A stretch of DNA of 64,000 nt from positions 293,422 to 357,421 of the forward strand of contig DDFC01000043.1 in assembly GCA_002336895.1 (NCBI GenBank), read 5' to 3'. Position numbers and translations under genes: made by a program. Origin of the DNA: Verrucomicrobiaceae bacterium UBA1938. Lineage in GTDB: Bacteria > Verrucomicrobiota > Verrucomicrobiia > Verrucomicrobiales > Verrucomicrobiaceae. The notes under the pieces were generated by a model, which ran no database searches, was not told where the DNA came from, and was given only the letters and a program-made list of their open reading frames with translations. This document shows positions 34,972 to 43,486 of this stretch, in pieces (the stretch's first letter is position 1; each line of letters opens with the position of its first letter).

Positions 34972-35859
34972 GTGTCCCCAGCTTTCGCCACCACGCTTTT
35001 TCCGCTCCTCGCCGCCCTCCTGTATGCCTTTGGGGCGCTGGTGCTGAAACGCTCCAGCGACCTCGGGGTCGGCCTCTGGCGCACCACCTTTGTGGCCAAT
35101 CTCATCGTGGCGGGGCTTTTTTCCCTCCTATGGCTCCTGGGTGGTCCGCCGGTGGAGAGAGACATGCTCTGGCAGCCGGGCGTCATCGCCATGTGCCTCT
35201 TCATCGGCCAGCTTTCACAGTTTCTGGCCTTGGAGAAAGGGGACGTCTCCGTTGCCGTGCCCGTGTTTGGGTTGAAGGTCATCCTCGTCGCCTTCTTCAC
35301 CCCGCTGCTCATTGGTGAGGCCGTGGGGGTGAAGCTCTGGATCGCCGCCTTCCTGAGCGTCCTCGGCATCACCTTCCTGAACCGCAAGGACGCCGGCCAG
35401 CCGCCGCGTCATCTGCTCATCACCTTTGTCGCCGGGGGCATCGGTGCCGTGGCCTTCGCCATCTTTGACGTGCTGGTGCAGAAATGGGGCCCCTACTGGG
35501 GTGTGGGCCGCCTGCTGCCCTGCATTTTCTGGATCAATGCCCTGCTCTCCTTTGGCCTCATCTTCCGCTTTTCCGCCCCCCTCACCGCCATCCGGCCCAA
35601 GGCCTGGCCGTGGCTCGTGGGTGGCTCTGCGCTGCTCGGCACGCAGAGCATCATTTTCGTCAGCACCCTGGCTGTCTTTGGCAAGGCCACCTCCGCCAAC
35701 ATCGTCTATGCCTCCCGCGGGCTCCTGAGCGTGGTTCTGGTCTGGATGATCGGCCACTGGTTCAAAAATGCGGAGCAGCACCTCGGCCCCGCCGTCATGC
35801 GCTGGCGTCTGGCCGGTGCGCTCCTGATGATGAGCGCCATCGTGCTGGTGGTGGTGTGA
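34972..35859 (+). CDS. EamA/DMT-family transporter
   Basis: 295 residues with about ten hydrophobic segments in two EamA-like repeats (about 1-135 and 145-295). The likely start is the GTG at 34972, since no ATG precedes the first membrane helix. The QFLALEKGDVSVAVPVFGLKVILVAFF segment and the second-half counterpart resemble drug/metabolite transporter proteins. These are exporters of amino acids, metabolites or drugs; the substrate cannot be read from sequence. It is divergent from pfkA with 120 bases between. Confidence 0.82.
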   Translation: MSPAFATTLFPLLAALLYAFGALVLKRSSDLGVGLWRTTFVANLIVAGLFSLLWLLGGPPVERDMLWQPGVIAMCLFIGQLSQFLALEKGDVSVAVPVFGLKVILVAFFTPLLIGEAVGVKLWIAAFLSVLGITFLNRKDAGQPPRHLLITFVAGGIGAVAFAIFDVLVQKWGPYWGVGRLLPCIFWINALLSFGLIFRFSAPLTAIRPKAWPWLVGGSALLGTQSIIFVSTLAVFGKATSANIVYASRGLLSVVLVWMIGHWFKNAEQHLGPAVMRWRLAGALLMMSAIVLVVV

Positions 35860-35869
35860 GCAGACGCTC

Positions 35870-37681
35870 CTAGTGCGTGGAGGTGGTGAGCCGGTGCCAG
35901 CCTTTGCGTCCGGTTTCCAGCGGCAGGATCTGTTTGTCGAAGTCGATCAGCGTCATGCGGTCCAGTCCGACCATCAGGCGGGGCTTGGGCTTGAAGCCCG
36001 GATGGGCCACGCTCTGGGTGGTGTCCACCAGCGAGCACTCCACACCGGCCAGATCAATGACGGAGTGGAAGGTGGTGTCTGAGCAGAAAGGCGTCCGCTG
36101 GTGCTCGTGCAGGGCGGCCACTTTCTCGGGATGCTCCTGGTCGTAGGAGGGGGACGTCCAGACAAACATCGGCACACGCGCAGTGTCAGGAGACACGACT
36201 CCGTGGCAGAAGGGCATCACCTGGGCTTCAGCATCGTTTTCCCCGTGATCGGAAATATAGGTCAGAGAGGCCACCGCGCCTGTCTGTTTCTCCAGACGTG
36301 AGATCACCTCCCCCAGCAGCCAGTCGGTGTAGCAGATGGTGTTGTTGTAGGCATTGGTCAGCTGCTGGCAGGCCTCAGGCGTGTCGATGACCATCAGCGG
36401 CATGGGGATGATGCCCTTCATGGTCTGCTCCACGCACAGCGAGGTGTCCACTGGGTATTTTTCAAACTCGCTGGGATAGCGGTCCATGTAGATGCTGTGG
36501 CTGCCCATGGTGTGCATCACGATGAAAAGCTGGTTGCTGTCAGAGGCCAGCGCCTCGTCCAGATGCGGCAGCAGGTCGCCGTCATGGGACGTGCGGTAGT
36601 CTTTAAACTGGGCGGTCAGCTTGCTGCTCACAAAGCGTGCATGCTCTGCATCCCGTGAATACATGGAGCAGCGGGTGTCCACGACGCCATGCTTTCTCTG
36701 GCTGGAGAGCCACCAGGTGCTGTAACCCGCCTTGCGAAACACGGCGGGGATGCTCGGCATGGAGGCCGCCTCATTGATGTTTTCGGCGGTCACCGGAGTC
36801 ACCAGGGCCGGAACGGAGAGTCCGGTCATGCAGGACGGAGCCACTGCCTCCTGGAATGAGACCAGGTTTTTCTGGCTCATGAGCCGCGGGGTGTTCTCGC
36901 ATTTCGCCCCGTTGATCTGGAATGCTCTGAAGCGTGCCGATTCACCGATCACCAGGACGTGGATCTCGCGGGTTTTGGCCGGCGGGGCCTTGGCCGTGAA
37001 GGTCTCGTCCATGCTGTCCCTCGCCTGGAAGCAAGATTGCACGATCTGCGCGCGCTGAAAGGCCAGCGCCACCCCCACAGGGTAGTCGTACGTCTGCTGC
37101 AGCAGCGCGCCCTTCACCGCTCCTACCAAGGTGTCTCCGGTCAGGACGGACAGCGGCACCGGCACCAGCAGGAGCGCCGCCAGCACGCCCCGGCTGCGGC
37201 CGTCCAGCTCCCGGGTCATCCGGCTGGTGAGGCCGCTCCAGTAAAACCAGAGCAGCAGCGGGGTGGCAAGCAGCACCGCCACGAAGGACATGCCAAAGCG
37301 CGCCAGTTCACCCATGTCCGCCTCATACAGGGCCAGAAGGCTCCACACTGCGGGCATGGTGTGGCTGGACCAGTAGTACACCGTGACCAGCGGCACCAGC
37401 ACCACCAGCAGCGTGCAGCAGCGGAACCAAAACCGCATCCTCAGCCCCAGCAGCACCGGCAGCAGCAGAATGAACAGGGACACGCTCGCATCCCGCCAGT
37501 GCTTCAGGGCGGGCTCCGGGTGCACCGCCTTCAGCATGTTTGGCAGCACCACGATCACTCCTGCAAGAAGCGCCAGCAGCATGGGGAGATAGCGAGACAG
37601 GGCTGGTGTCCGGGCAGGCGGGCCCTCCGGCTGTGGCTGAAGGGCTGCAGGCGCTGCGGTGGCTGAAGATTCAGGGTGCAT
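35870..37681 (-). CDS. Phosphoethanolamine transferase of the EptA/MCR sulfatase-fold family
   Basis: 603 residues. Several N-terminal membrane helices (about 30-190) precede a periplasmic alkaline-phosphatase-like domain. Key residues line up with MCR-type enzymes: Glu247 in VIGESARF (zinc ligand), Thr286 in APSCMTGLSVP (the phosphoryl-acceptor threonine position), His in MHTMGSHS and Asp-His in YISDHGEND. The enzyme would add phosphoethanolamine to lipid A or another glycan at the outer face of the inner membrane. It differs from MCR in having a shorter S-C-x-T-G-x-S-V-P loop, with two residues missing after the Thr. Substrate not assignable. Confidence 0.85.
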   Translation of the reverse strand: MHPESSATAAPAALQPQPEGPPARTPALSRYLPMLLALLAGVIVVLPNMLKAVHPEPALKHWRDASVSLFILLLPVLLGLRMRFWFRCCTLLVVLVPLVTVYYWSSHTMPAVWSLLALYEADMGELARFGMSFVAVLLATPLLLWFYWSGLTSRMTRELDGRSRGVLAALLLVPVPLSVLTGDTLVGAVKGALLQQTYDYPVGVALAFQRAQIVQSCFQARDSMDETFTAKAPPAKTREIHVLVIGESARFRAFQINGAKCENTPRLMSQKNLVSFQEAVAPSCMTGLSVPALVTPVTAENINEAASMPSIPAVFRKAGYSTWWLSSQRKHGVVDTRCSMYSRDAEHARFVSSKLTAQFKDYRTSHDGDLLPHLDEALASDSNQLFIVMHTMGSHSIYMDRYPSEFEKYPVDTSLCVEQTMKGIIPMPLMVIDTPEACQQLTNAYNNTICYTDWLLGEVISRLEKQTGAVASLTYISDHGENDAEAQVMPFCHGVVSPDTARVPMFVWTSPSYDQEHPEKVAALHEHQRTPFCSDTTFHSVIDLAGVECSLVDTTQSVAHPGFKPKPRLMVGLDRMTLIDFDKQILPLETGRKGWHRLTTSTH

Positions 37682-37735
37682 TTGGTTAAGATGTAATTAT
37701 TATAATTATAGTCAATGTATTTTATTATAGCCGGC
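37682..37735 (-). promoter_or_regulatory. AT-rich promoter region of the phosphoethanolamine transferase gene
   Basis: This stretch is extremely AT-rich for the genome and, on the minus strand, contains TATAAT twice and TTGACT once just upstream of the ATG. Which pair is used cannot be told. Confidence 0.4.
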
Positions 37736-37825
37736 GTGACGCTTTCTTGACTCGCAAATCCGGCGCACAGGGCCTGCTCCCGCCATCTTTTGCCGAAAGA
37801 TCCCCGGCGGGTTCGTTCTAGAGCC

Positions 37826-40135
37826 ATGAAATTACCGGTCCTGTTTCTGGCGGGCTGCATCAGCGTCTCTGCCACCTCCGCCGAGGTCGAGCCCCAGCCC
37901 TTTCTCTCGGCTACGCAGCGGCTCATGGATGCGGCTGCCTTCCTCGGCTCGCCGTTTGGTGCGGCGGAGCTCGCCACGCTGCGCGGCTGCCTGCAGGCGC
38001 ATGATGCCGCAGCGGTGGAGAAGGCACAGGCCGTGCTGGATGCGCATGCCCTGTTTCACGTCACCATCACCCCCGAGCAGCGGGTCAAGGTGGAGCGCGG
38101 TGCGGCCAGGGCTGTGCTGGATGAGTCCGGCTGGCGGCAGTACCTCGTGCGGGTGGACAATGAGGCTGGCGTGACGGCGCGTCTCGCTGCTAGCAGTCCG
38201 CAGTCCAAGGAGGTCTATGTGAAGGGCTCTCCGCCCGTGGCACCGAATGCGCAGCCGCGAGACCCCGGCCAGCCGCCGCTCGCCGCGCGCTGGCTGGACA
38301 TGCAGATGTTTGAGGCCGCACCGCAGCAGCCCACGCTCAGCGGGCTGGGCGTGGAGTACCGCATCATCCAGCTCTACGCCAGCGAGGCGGGAAAACGCGA
38401 GGCCGTCTTCAGCTTTGACACCGGCCAGGGCACGCAGGATCTCGGCTTTCGCAATGAGACGAGCGTGCTCTTCGACTGCCGCCCCGCACGCGAGGTCGCG
38501 CTCTCCATCACCGATGAAAACGGCAAGCCCTGCATGGCCGAGCTGCTCATCCAGGACCACGCCGGGCGCATCTACCCCAGCCAGACCAAGCGCCATGCGC
38601 CGGACTTCTTTTTCCACCCGCAGATCTATCGCGGCGATGCCGAGGTGCTGAAACTGCCGGACGGCGACTACGACATCACCTTCCGCCGTGGCCCCGAGTC
38701 CGTGCCGGAGAAGCGAAAAGTGAAAATCGCAGGCGCAGGCACCACGCTGAAGTTTCAGGTCCAGCGCTGGATCGACCCTAGCAAGCTCGGCTGGTGGAGC
38801 GGCGACCACCACATCCACGCCGCAGGCTGCGCGCACTACTCCGTGCCCAGCATGGGCGTGCATGCCACCGACATGGCGCGGCACTGCATGGGCGAGGATT
38901 TGAAGATCGGTGCCAACCTCACCTGGGGCCCCTGCTTTGACTACCAGAAGCAGTTCTTCACCGGCACTGAGGACAAGGAATCGCGTTTCCCCTTTCTGCT
39001 GCGCTACGATGTGGAGGTCAGCGGCTTTGGCAGCCACAAGAGCGGCCACCTCTGCCTGCTCAAGCTCAAGGAGCAGATGTATCCCGGCGGCGACAGCATC
39101 GCCCACTGGCCCACGCTCTGCCTCAACACGCTCCGGTGGGCCAAAAAACAGGGCGCTCTCTGCGGTCCCGCCCACAGCGGCTGGGGCCTGCAGCCGCTGG
39201 CGGAGGATGATCCCGCACGCAAACTGCCCTACAAGCTCGGCATCCCCAGCGCCACCGATGAGCTGCCAAACTTCATCATCCCGCCCTTCAACGGCATCGG
39301 GGCCAATGAATACATCGTGGATGTCACGCACCTGGTCGATGGGCCGGAGGGCAAACCGGTGCCTGCCGTCGATTTCATGTCCATGGTGGACACCCCGCAT
39401 ACCTGGGAGCTGAACATGTGGTACCACACGCTCAATGCGGGCTTCCGCACCCGCATCAGCGGCGAGACCGATTTCCCCTGCATCTACGGCGAGCGCGTCG
39501 GCCTCGGCCGCGCCTATGTCAAACTCGACGGCCGCCTCAGCTACGATGCCTGGTGCGAAGGCATCCGCGCAGGCCGCGCCTATGTGAGCGATGGCAAGAG
39601 CCACCTCATGGACTTCAAGGCCGACGCGCAGGAGATGGGTGTGAACGGCAGCGAGCTGCGGCTGGCCGCCCCCGCCACGATCAAGCTCACCGCCAAGGTG
39701 GCCGCACGGCTGGATGACAAGCTGCACCCTGAAATTCAGTCCGCCCCTGTGGATCGCAAACCCTTCTGGGATCTCGAGCGCGCCCGCCTTGGTGCCTCGC
39801 ACAACGTCCCCGTCGAAGTCATTGTAAACGGCGTATCCGTCGCCCAGAAAAACATCACCGCCGATGGCGTCACCCGAGAGATGAGCTTCGATGTGCCAGT
39901 TGCCAAAAGCTGCTGGGTTGCCCTCCGCATCCGCGCCAGCTCCCACACCAATCCCATCTTCGTCATCGTGAACGGCAAACCCATCCGCGAGAAACCCAGC
40001 CTCGAATGGTGCCTCAAATGCGTCGACCAATGCTGGTCGCAGAAAGAAGCCCTCATCGACCCCAAAGAACACGCCGACGCCGTGGCCGCCTATGACCATG
40101 CGCGGCAGGTATATCGAGAACGGTTGGCGGATTGA
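37826..40135 (+). CDS. CehA/McbA-like secreted PHP-domain metallohydrolase
   Basis: 769 residues from the ATG at 37826, with a short hydrophobic leader (KLPVLFLAGCISVSATSA) that could act as a signal peptide; the LAGC at 8-11 also resembles a lipobox, although it is early. The PHP-type region starts at WWSGDHHIHAAGC near residue 329, with metal-binding His/Asp positions, and continues with ANLTWGPCF, GHLCLLKLKEQ and GPAHSGWGL. The N-terminal third has a carbohydrate-binding-like beta region. CehA and McbA are hydrolases of carbamate or other esters. Here the substrate is unknown and probably a polymer or glycan, given the company. It is followed by a REP-like palindrome. Confidence 0.75.
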   Translation: MKLPVLFLAGCISVSATSAEVEPQPFLSATQRLMDAAAFLGSPFGAAELATLRGCLQAHDAAAVEKAQAVLDAHALFHVTITPEQRVKVERGAARAVLDESGWRQYLVRVDNEAGVTARLAASSPQSKEVYVKGSPPVAPNAQPRDPGQPPLAARWLDMQMFEAAPQQPTLSGLGVEYRIIQLYASEAGKREAVFSFDTGQGTQDLGFRNETSVLFDCRPAREVALSITDENGKPCMAELLIQDHAGRIYPSQTKRHAPDFFFHPQIYRGDAEVLKLPDGDYDITFRRGPESVPEKRKVKIAGAGTTLKFQVQRWIDPSKLGWWSGDHHIHAAGCAHYSVPSMGVHATDMARHCMGEDLKIGANLTWGPCFDYQKQFFTGTEDKESRFPFLLRYDVEVSGFGSHKSGHLCLLKLKEQMYPGGDSIAHWPTLCLNTLRWAKKQGALCGPAHSGWGLQPLAEDDPARKLPYKLGIPSATDELPNFIIPPFNGIGANEYIVDVTHLVDGPEGKPVPAVDFMSMVDTPHTWELNMWYHTLNAGFRTRISGETDFPCIYGERVGLGRAYVKLDGRLSYDAWCEGIRAGRAYVSDGKSHLMDFKADAQEMGVNGSELRLAAPATIKLTAKVAARLDDKLHPEIQSAPVDRKPFWDLERARLGASHNVPVEVIVNGVSVAQKNITADGVTREMSFDVPVAKSCWVALRIRASSHTNPIFVIVNGKPIREKPSLEWCLKCVDQCWSQKEALIDPKEHADAVAAYDHARQVYRERLAD

Positions 40136-40140
40136 CGATC

Positions 40141-40246
40141 CCGGAGGGATCACAGCCGGTAGCCAGGGGTCAGCTCGCGTAGCGAGCGCCACCCCTGGAC
40201 AAGATGAAACTTTCTTCCTTCCCAAGGTCGCATGGCGGAGCCATGC
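40141..40246 (+). repeat. REP-like intergenic palindrome
   Basis: Outer arms CCAGGGGT (40163-40170) and ACCCCTGG (40191-40198) enclose a perfect inner hairpin GCTCGC-GTA-GCGAGC. A second perfect hairpin GCATGGC-GGA-GCCATGC follows at 40230-40246. The arrangement resembles the dispersed palindromes known from Planctomycetes and Verrucomicrobia. Only one copy is seen in this window, so its repetitive nature is inferred. Confidence 0.55.
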
Positions 40247-40269
40247 CAGCACTGCCCGCGGCCCCGCTT

Positions 40270-42525
40270 TCACTCCTCCCGCACGATCACAAATGTCCGT
40301 ACGTTCTGCCCGCTCTCCTCATCCAGCGCCTCGATCTCATGCCGTCCCGGTTTGAGGATGGCAAAGGTGTGCGTGCCTTCCTGGCGGAGCTTCAGTGTCT
40401 GGCAGCTCCATCGCACTCGCTCCGCGCCCGCAGCCTGCAGCAGCAGGCTGCTCCCATTGTTCCGAATGTCCGGATCCAAAATGATGACCGTCCCTGGAAT
40501 CGGATTCGTGATGCGCAGCACAGGCCTGTCCTCGCTCTCCGCAGTCGTCACCAGATCGCCCAGCCAGTTGGCGCTGCTGGTCACCCACGCAGCATACTCA
40601 CGCGGCAGGATGGCGCGGCCCTTCGCATCATAATCAGCTGCCTGTGCCAGCGGCGGGAGCTTGCCCGCCACAAAAAACTCCTCGCGGCTCATCCGGGCGG
40701 GGGGTGTCTGCGGCGTGAGCCGCCTGCCGGTGCGGGGATCAATGCGCGTGTGGGTGATGCCTTGTGGCATGTCATACCACAAGGAAGCATGCTTTTCATG
40801 CAGGTGCAGCATCACATCGCGGAAGATCGGTCCCGCACCCGTGACGCCGCTCACGTCCTGCATGGGGGTGTTGTCAAAATTGCCCGCCCACACGCCCACG
40901 GTGTGCTCCGGCGTGTAGCCCAGCGTCCAGTTGTCGCGAAAGGTGGAGCTGGTGCCCGTCTTCACCGCACAGCGGAAGGGCAGGCGGATCACCGACCAGC
41001 TGCCAAAGGCCATCTCGCGCGCCTGATTGTCACTGAGGATGTCGGCGATGAGCCAGCTCTCGCTCTCGCCCAGCAGCTTGCGCTCCTCTGAGGCGGGGGC
41101 GTTTTGCAGCAGCGTCCACGGTTTATATCGCCCCAGCCGCGCCAGACACGCATACGCATTCGCCAGTTCGACCAGCCGCACCGAGGCATTCCCAATCGTG
41201 AGGCCCAGGCCGTAGTGCGCAGCGTCTTCATTCAGCGTGGTCAGGCCCAGCTCGTGCAGCCTGGGCAGCAGCGTCTCCGCGCCGCCGATGGAGTCCAGCA
41301 CGCGCACGGCGGAGATGTTCAGCGAATTTCCCAGCGCCTGACGGTAGGTCATGGGCCCGTAGCTGCGCAGCGAGTAGTTCTCCGGGCGGTAGGTGCCGGA
41401 CGCGGTGGCAAACTCCACCGGCAGATCCGCCACGATGCTCGCTGGTGTGGCCCCGCGCTCAAAGGCCAGCAGATACGTGAAGGGCTTCATGGCCGAGCCC
41501 GGCGAGTGCGCGGCCCAGGCTCCATTGAGCTGCCCGCCGTCTTTGGCAAAGAAATCCCGAGAGCCCGCCAGCGCCAGCACGGCACCGCTCGTATTCTCGA
41601 TCACCACCACGGCAGCATGCGACACATGGCGGCCTTTCAGCGCCTCCAGCCGCTGGGAGATGATGGTCTCGATGTGCTGCTGCAGCGTGGCATCCAGCGT
41701 GGTGCGCACGGTGCCATCCTGCGCGGCTCCGTGCAGCATCTCCACCGCATGCGGTGCCTCAAAGCCGCCGCTGAAGCGCTGCAGCACGATCTTCTGGTCC
41801 AGCGCCACGCGGTGCTGCTCATCGCTCAGCCAGTGCAGCGCGTGCATCTTGTCCAGGATGTGGCGCTGGCGCGGCAGCACACCGGGCAGATTGCGAAAAG
41901 GGTTCAGCCGTACCGGAGCCTGCGGCAGCGCCGCCAGCAGCGCGCACTCCGCAGGCGTCAGATCGCCCAGCGGCTTGTGGAAATAGCCGGACGCAGCCGT
42001 GGCGGCACCGGTCATGAGATTGCCGAAGGACACGCGGTTCGCATACGCCGCCAGCACCTCCTCGCGGCTCCAGGTCATGGCCAGCCGGCGTGCGCGCAGG
42101 GCTTCCGTGATCTTGGCCCCCAGCGTGCGCCTGCCGTGCTGCGGCGTGGTGTTTTTGATGAGCTGTTGATGAATGGTGGAAGCACCGGAAACAATGCGGT
42201 GGCTGCGCACATTGCTCCACGCTGCACGGGCGATGGCCAGGAGATCGATGCCTCCATGCGAGAAGAAGCGCTTGTCCTCCGCCGCCAGCAGCGCATGCAC
42301 CAGCACGGGCGGGATCTCCTCGTAGCTCACCGGCGGTGCCGAGCGCGTGCCGTCTTCGTTTAGAAGGTGCCGCAGCGGCGTGCCATCGCGTGCCAGATAG
42401 AGCGTGGAGGCCTGCGGCGGCCTCAGCAGCGCCTCCGGCAGCGGCACCAGCCAAGGCAACCCCCACCAGCCACCCGCCGCCAGGACAGGCAGGGAGAGGA
42501 GCATGAGTTTCCAGCGGCGGAGCAT
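40270..42525 (-). CDS. pbpC: Penicillin-binding protein 1C
   Basis: 751 residues from the ATG at 42525. Its N-terminal membrane helix is at about 5-25. The glycosyltransferase (GT51) domain has catalytic Glu83 in AAEDKRFFSHGG and the GASTIHQQL motif near 114-122. The transpeptidase domain has Ser344 in SPGSAMKPF and KTGTSS near residue 550. A C-terminal BiPBP_C-like region follows (about 660-751). PBP1C is a bifunctional or mainly glycosyltransferase murein synthase of the inner membrane. Longer in-frame starts upstream would overlap pheA and are rejected. It is divergent from pheA with 82 bases between. Confidence 0.93.
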   Translation of the reverse strand: MLRRWKLMLLSLPVLAAGGWWGLPWLVPLPEALLRPPQASTLYLARDGTPLRHLLNEDGTRSAPPVSYEEIPPVLVHALLAAEDKRFFSHGGIDLLAIARAAWSNVRSHRIVSGASTIHQQLIKNTTPQHGRRTLGAKITEALRARRLAMTWSREEVLAAYANRVSFGNLMTGAATAASGYFHKPLGDLTPAECALLAALPQAPVRLNPFRNLPGVLPRQRHILDKMHALHWLSDEQHRVALDQKIVLQRFSGGFEAPHAVEMLHGAAQDGTVRTTLDATLQQHIETIISQRLEALKGRHVSHAAVVVIENTSGAVLALAGSRDFFAKDGGQLNGAWAAHSPGSAMKPFTYLLAFERGATPASIVADLPVEFATASGTYRPENYSLRSYGPMTYRQALGNSLNISAVRVLDSIGGAETLLPRLHELGLTTLNEDAAHYGLGLTIGNASVRLVELANAYACLARLGRYKPWTLLQNAPASEERKLLGESESWLIADILSDNQAREMAFGSWSVIRLPFRCAVKTGTSSTFRDNWTLGYTPEHTVGVWAGNFDNTPMQDVSGVTGAGPIFRDVMLHLHEKHASLWYDMPQGITHTRIDPRTGRRLTPQTPPARMSREEFFVAGKLPPLAQAADYDAKGRAILPREYAAWVTSSANWLGDLVTTAESEDRPVLRITNPIPGTVIILDPDIRNNGSSLLLQAAGAERVRWSCQTLKLRQEGTHTFAILKPGRHEIEALDEESGQNVRTFVIVREE

Positions 42526-42607
42526 GAGGCAAGAAAAGAGGGGGGCGCGATGAAATCCAGCGCGGTGTTCTTGACCATCCGCCTCAGCGGCGGAGCATGC
42601 GCGGCGC

Positions 42608-43441
42608 ATGAATCCAACGCCCACCATCGCCTGCCTCGGACCCGACGGGAGTTTTTCGCATCTGATCACGCAGATGCGCTTCCCCGGCGCGGCGGTGAGC
42701 CTGCGCGACAATGTGGGGGATGTCTTCGACTTCCTCGCCTCGACACCCGACGCCCTGGGCATCGTGCCCATCGAAAACTCCTCCGGCGGCTTCATCATCG
42801 ACACCGTGGACCGCCTCGTCGATGCACGCTGCGAGCTGCGCATCCTGGAGGAGCTGACGCTGGATGTGAAGCTGGCGCTGCTCGGCAGGGCAGGGGAGCC
42901 CATCATGTCCATTCACTCCCATGCCATGCCGTTCTATCATGGAGATGAATGGCTGAAGGCCCACTACCCCAACGTGAAGCGTGTGGTGGAGCGCAGCACG
43001 GCCAAGGCGGCGGAAAAGGCGGTGGTCACCTCCGGCGCGGCCGCCATCGGCCCGAGACAGAATGCCGAGCGCCACGGCCTGCAGATCCTGCATTTCCCCA
43101 TTGCGGGCGAGGTGCCAAACATCACGCAGTTTTATCTCATCGGCCACACGGCCAATGTCCCCTCTCTGGAGCACAACCGCACCGCGCTCGTGGTGGAGCT
43201 GCCAGACCGCTCCGGCAGCCTGTGCCGCTTCCTTACACCGCTGAGCGAGGGCGACATCAACATGAAGCGCCTCGAATCCCGTCCCATCCGCGGCCAGCCA
43301 AACAAGTACCGCTTCTACATCGAGATCGAAGGTTCCACCGCCGACCCGCGAGTGCAAAAGGCGCTGGATCAAACCCGCGCCGATGGTGCGACGATCCGCA
43401 GCGTGGGCTCGTATTCGGCCGGGCTGCGGTTTGAGTCGTAA
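42608..43441 (+). CDS. pheA: Prephenate dehydratase with ACT domain
   Basis: 277 residues. The catalytic domain (about 1-180) shows PDT phrases: CLGPDGSFS, IVPIENSSGGFIIDTVD, IHSHAMPFYH and AAIGPRQNAERHGLQIL. A C-terminal ACT domain (about 190-277) has the ESRP motif of phenylalanine-sensing PDTs. The enzyme converts prephenate to phenylpyruvate. An unusual point is the TRF motif, which is conserved as T-R-F near the active site in most PDTs: here the matching segment is N-I-T-Q-F, with Gln in place of Arg. The change may affect activity or mean a related reaction. It is divergent from pbpC and stands alone, with no aroA or tyrA neighbours. Confidence 0.85.
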   Translation: MNPTPTIACLGPDGSFSHLITQMRFPGAAVSLRDNVGDVFDFLASTPDALGIVPIENSSGGFIIDTVDRLVDARCELRILEELTLDVKLALLGRAGEPIMSIHSHAMPFYHGDEWLKAHYPNVKRVVERSTAKAAEKAVVTSGAAAIGPRQNAERHGLQILHFPIAGEVPNITQFYLIGHTANVPSLEHNRTALVVELPDRSGSLCRFLTPLSEGDINMKRLESRPIRGQPNKYRFYIEIEGSTADPRVQKALDQTRADGATIRSVGSYSAGLRFES

Positions 43442-43486
43442 CAGGGCCATTCCTGGCCCTTCTGGAAGCAGATCAACACCAACCTT

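Noticed and set aside
37832..40273. 813-codon open frame antisense to the CehA-like gene
   Set aside because: Its product has no recognisable domain and mirrors the sense codon pattern; the opposite frame has a PHP motif and a signal peptide.
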